A model generated the notes under the pieces. The model saw only the letters and a list, made by a program, of their open reading frames with translations. It was not told where the DNA came from and did no database searches. A stretch of DNA of 64,000 nucleotides from NCBI GenBank assembly GCA_903910765.1, contig CAIWBA010000291.1, forward strand, positions 62,001-126,000, read 5' to 3'. Positions 63,011 to 64,000 of this stretch are shown piece after piece (the first letter of the stretch is position 1; each line of letters begins with the position of its first letter). The stretch comes from an uncultured Bacteroidota bacterium. Lineage in GTDB: Bacteria; Bacteroidota; Bacteroidia; Chitinophagales; Chitinophagaceae. A program made the position numbers and the translations under genes.

Positions 63011-63532
63011 ATGTTTTCAATAAAGTCAGTAATCGTCATATTTTGTTTTGTACTGCTTGGTGTAATTTGGTCTTATGAAATGCGTGAACGTCAATCTCTT
63101 AGATTACCAGACGGCTCTATTAGTATTCAGGATGCTCCACCATCTATTAGACTATATGATTACCTAAAGACCTATTCTAAACAGTATGGAGTTCCATTTC
63201 ATATTGCATATGGAGTAGCGCATAAAGAGACTGGTTATAACGGGCCATTTCATTGGAAATATAATCCAAAACAGACTTCATTTGCCTCTGCATATGGTGC
63301 AATGCAGATTCAAGTTCCAACTGGCCAATCTGCATGGAAAGAGGTCAAGGTAACATCAAAGCTGTTATTAACTGATCTGAGATTTAATGTTGAAACATCA
63401 ATGATTATCTTGTCTAAACTAAAAAAGAAATTTGGCAGATGGGATATTGCACTTGGCTGTTATAATACAGGCAGACCATTAGTTAATTCATATGCACTAG
63501 AAATTGTAAATTCAACTATACCAAATGATTAA
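63011..63532 (+). CDS. SLT-type lytic transglycosylase, membrane-anchored
   Basis: ATG at 63011; GVAHKETGYNGPF...AYGAMQIQVPTGQS...ALGCYNTG. Confidence 0.8.
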   Translation: MFSIKSVIVIFCFVLLGVIWSYEMRERQSLRLPDGSISIQDAPPSIRLYDYLKTYSKQYGVPFHIAYGVAHKETGYNGPFHWKYNPKQTSFASAYGAMQIQVPTGQSAWKEVKVTSKLLLTDLRFNVETSMIILSKLKKKFGRWDIALGCYNTGRPLVNSYALEIVNSTIPND

Positions 63533-64000
63533 TAATCTTGAAATAATTAAGTCTTTACTTAACTTTGAAAAGGCTGGAGACTTTTACATGCTCTATGTCT
63601 TTAAACGTAAGAAGGACCAACCTGAAGGAGAGCGCGATAACCATCAATCTGTAAGAACTATTAAAACGTATTGTATTGAGAGTATTGAGTACTTAGATAA
63701 GCGGTATGACGAAATAAAAGTATTATGTGAAGTATTTAAGGCTCGTGCATATATTCATGTACAGAAACAAAATCACCATGACGTTTCATTGGATATGATG
63801 ATTAACTTGGCAGAACGAATAAAAAATGGAAAGCTAAATCAACAAGGTCTATTTGACTCAGTAGTTGGCCAAATCAAAACTCATGAAAAACGTTGGATAG
63901 TTGATATTGATACAAAGGACGAGATAACAGTTCATCGAGCGGCTCACATAATTGATTTAGTAAAACCGGAAGGCCCAAAAATTAGTGCAGTTATCCCAAC
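63525..64000 (+). CDS. Hypothetical protein, truncated by window end
   Basis: MINNLEIIKSLLNFEKAGDFYMLYVFKRKKDQPEGERDNHQSVRTIKTYCIES...; not in ORF track because open-ended. Confidence 0.6.
   Translation, partial: MINNLEIIKSLLNFEKAGDFYMLYVFKRKKDQPEGERDNHQSVRTIKTYCIESIEYLDKRYDEIKVLCEVFKARAYIHVQKQNHHDVSLDMMINLAERIKNGKLNQQGLFDSVVGQIKTHEKRWIVDIDTKDEITVHRAAHIIDLVKPEGPKISAVIP

Overview
This 64 kb window reads as part of a large, AT-rich tailed-phage genome infecting a Bacteroidetes host. Phage evidence: T4-type two-subunit topoisomerase, tail-collar proteins, GH19 endolysin, SLT transglycosylase, ClpP, and two sigma-70 factors. Host evidence: TAnnTTTG-like promoters, no obvious Shine-Dalgarno sites, and a type IX secretion C-terminal sorting domain. 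Layout: (i) ~1-4.7 kb, minus-strand genes for putative internal/virion proteins; (ii) ~5.2-19.4 kb, an early region of many small ORFs, each behind a near-identical promoter module, plus two sigma factors, a RecA-like ATPase and a DUF932-like protein, bracketed by two GC-rich repeat islands (~4.7-5.1 kb and ~20.0-21.1 kb); (iii) ~21.3-34 kb, an accessory block with tRNA-like elements, SmpB and many proteins sharing one N-terminal tag; (iv) ~34.6-43 kb, topoisomerase, PRPP synthetase, 2H phosphoesterase, collar proteins and endolysin; (v) ~43.5-51.3 kb, an envelope/secretion operon (T9SS cargo, CsgG-like, beta-barrels); (vi) ~51.3-64 kb, tail/appendage proteins, two tRNAs, ClpP, P-loop kinase and transglycosylase. 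The lead candidate for an undescribed system is a set of about 20 otherwise unrelated proteins that all begin with a T4-like capsid-targeting peptide (M-K-x-I/L-K-x-F-x-x-F-I/V/L-x-E). This suggests a large arsenal of capsid-packaged, co-injected proteins. Second-tier candidates are a 57-bp periodic CTCCCTAGTCCC array whose core recurs in early UTRs, a cassette-replacement scar carrying a tagged gene, three same-acceptor tRNA-like elements, and a phage T9SS/CsgG surface operon. All calls are from reading the sequence and ORF track only; no searches were run.
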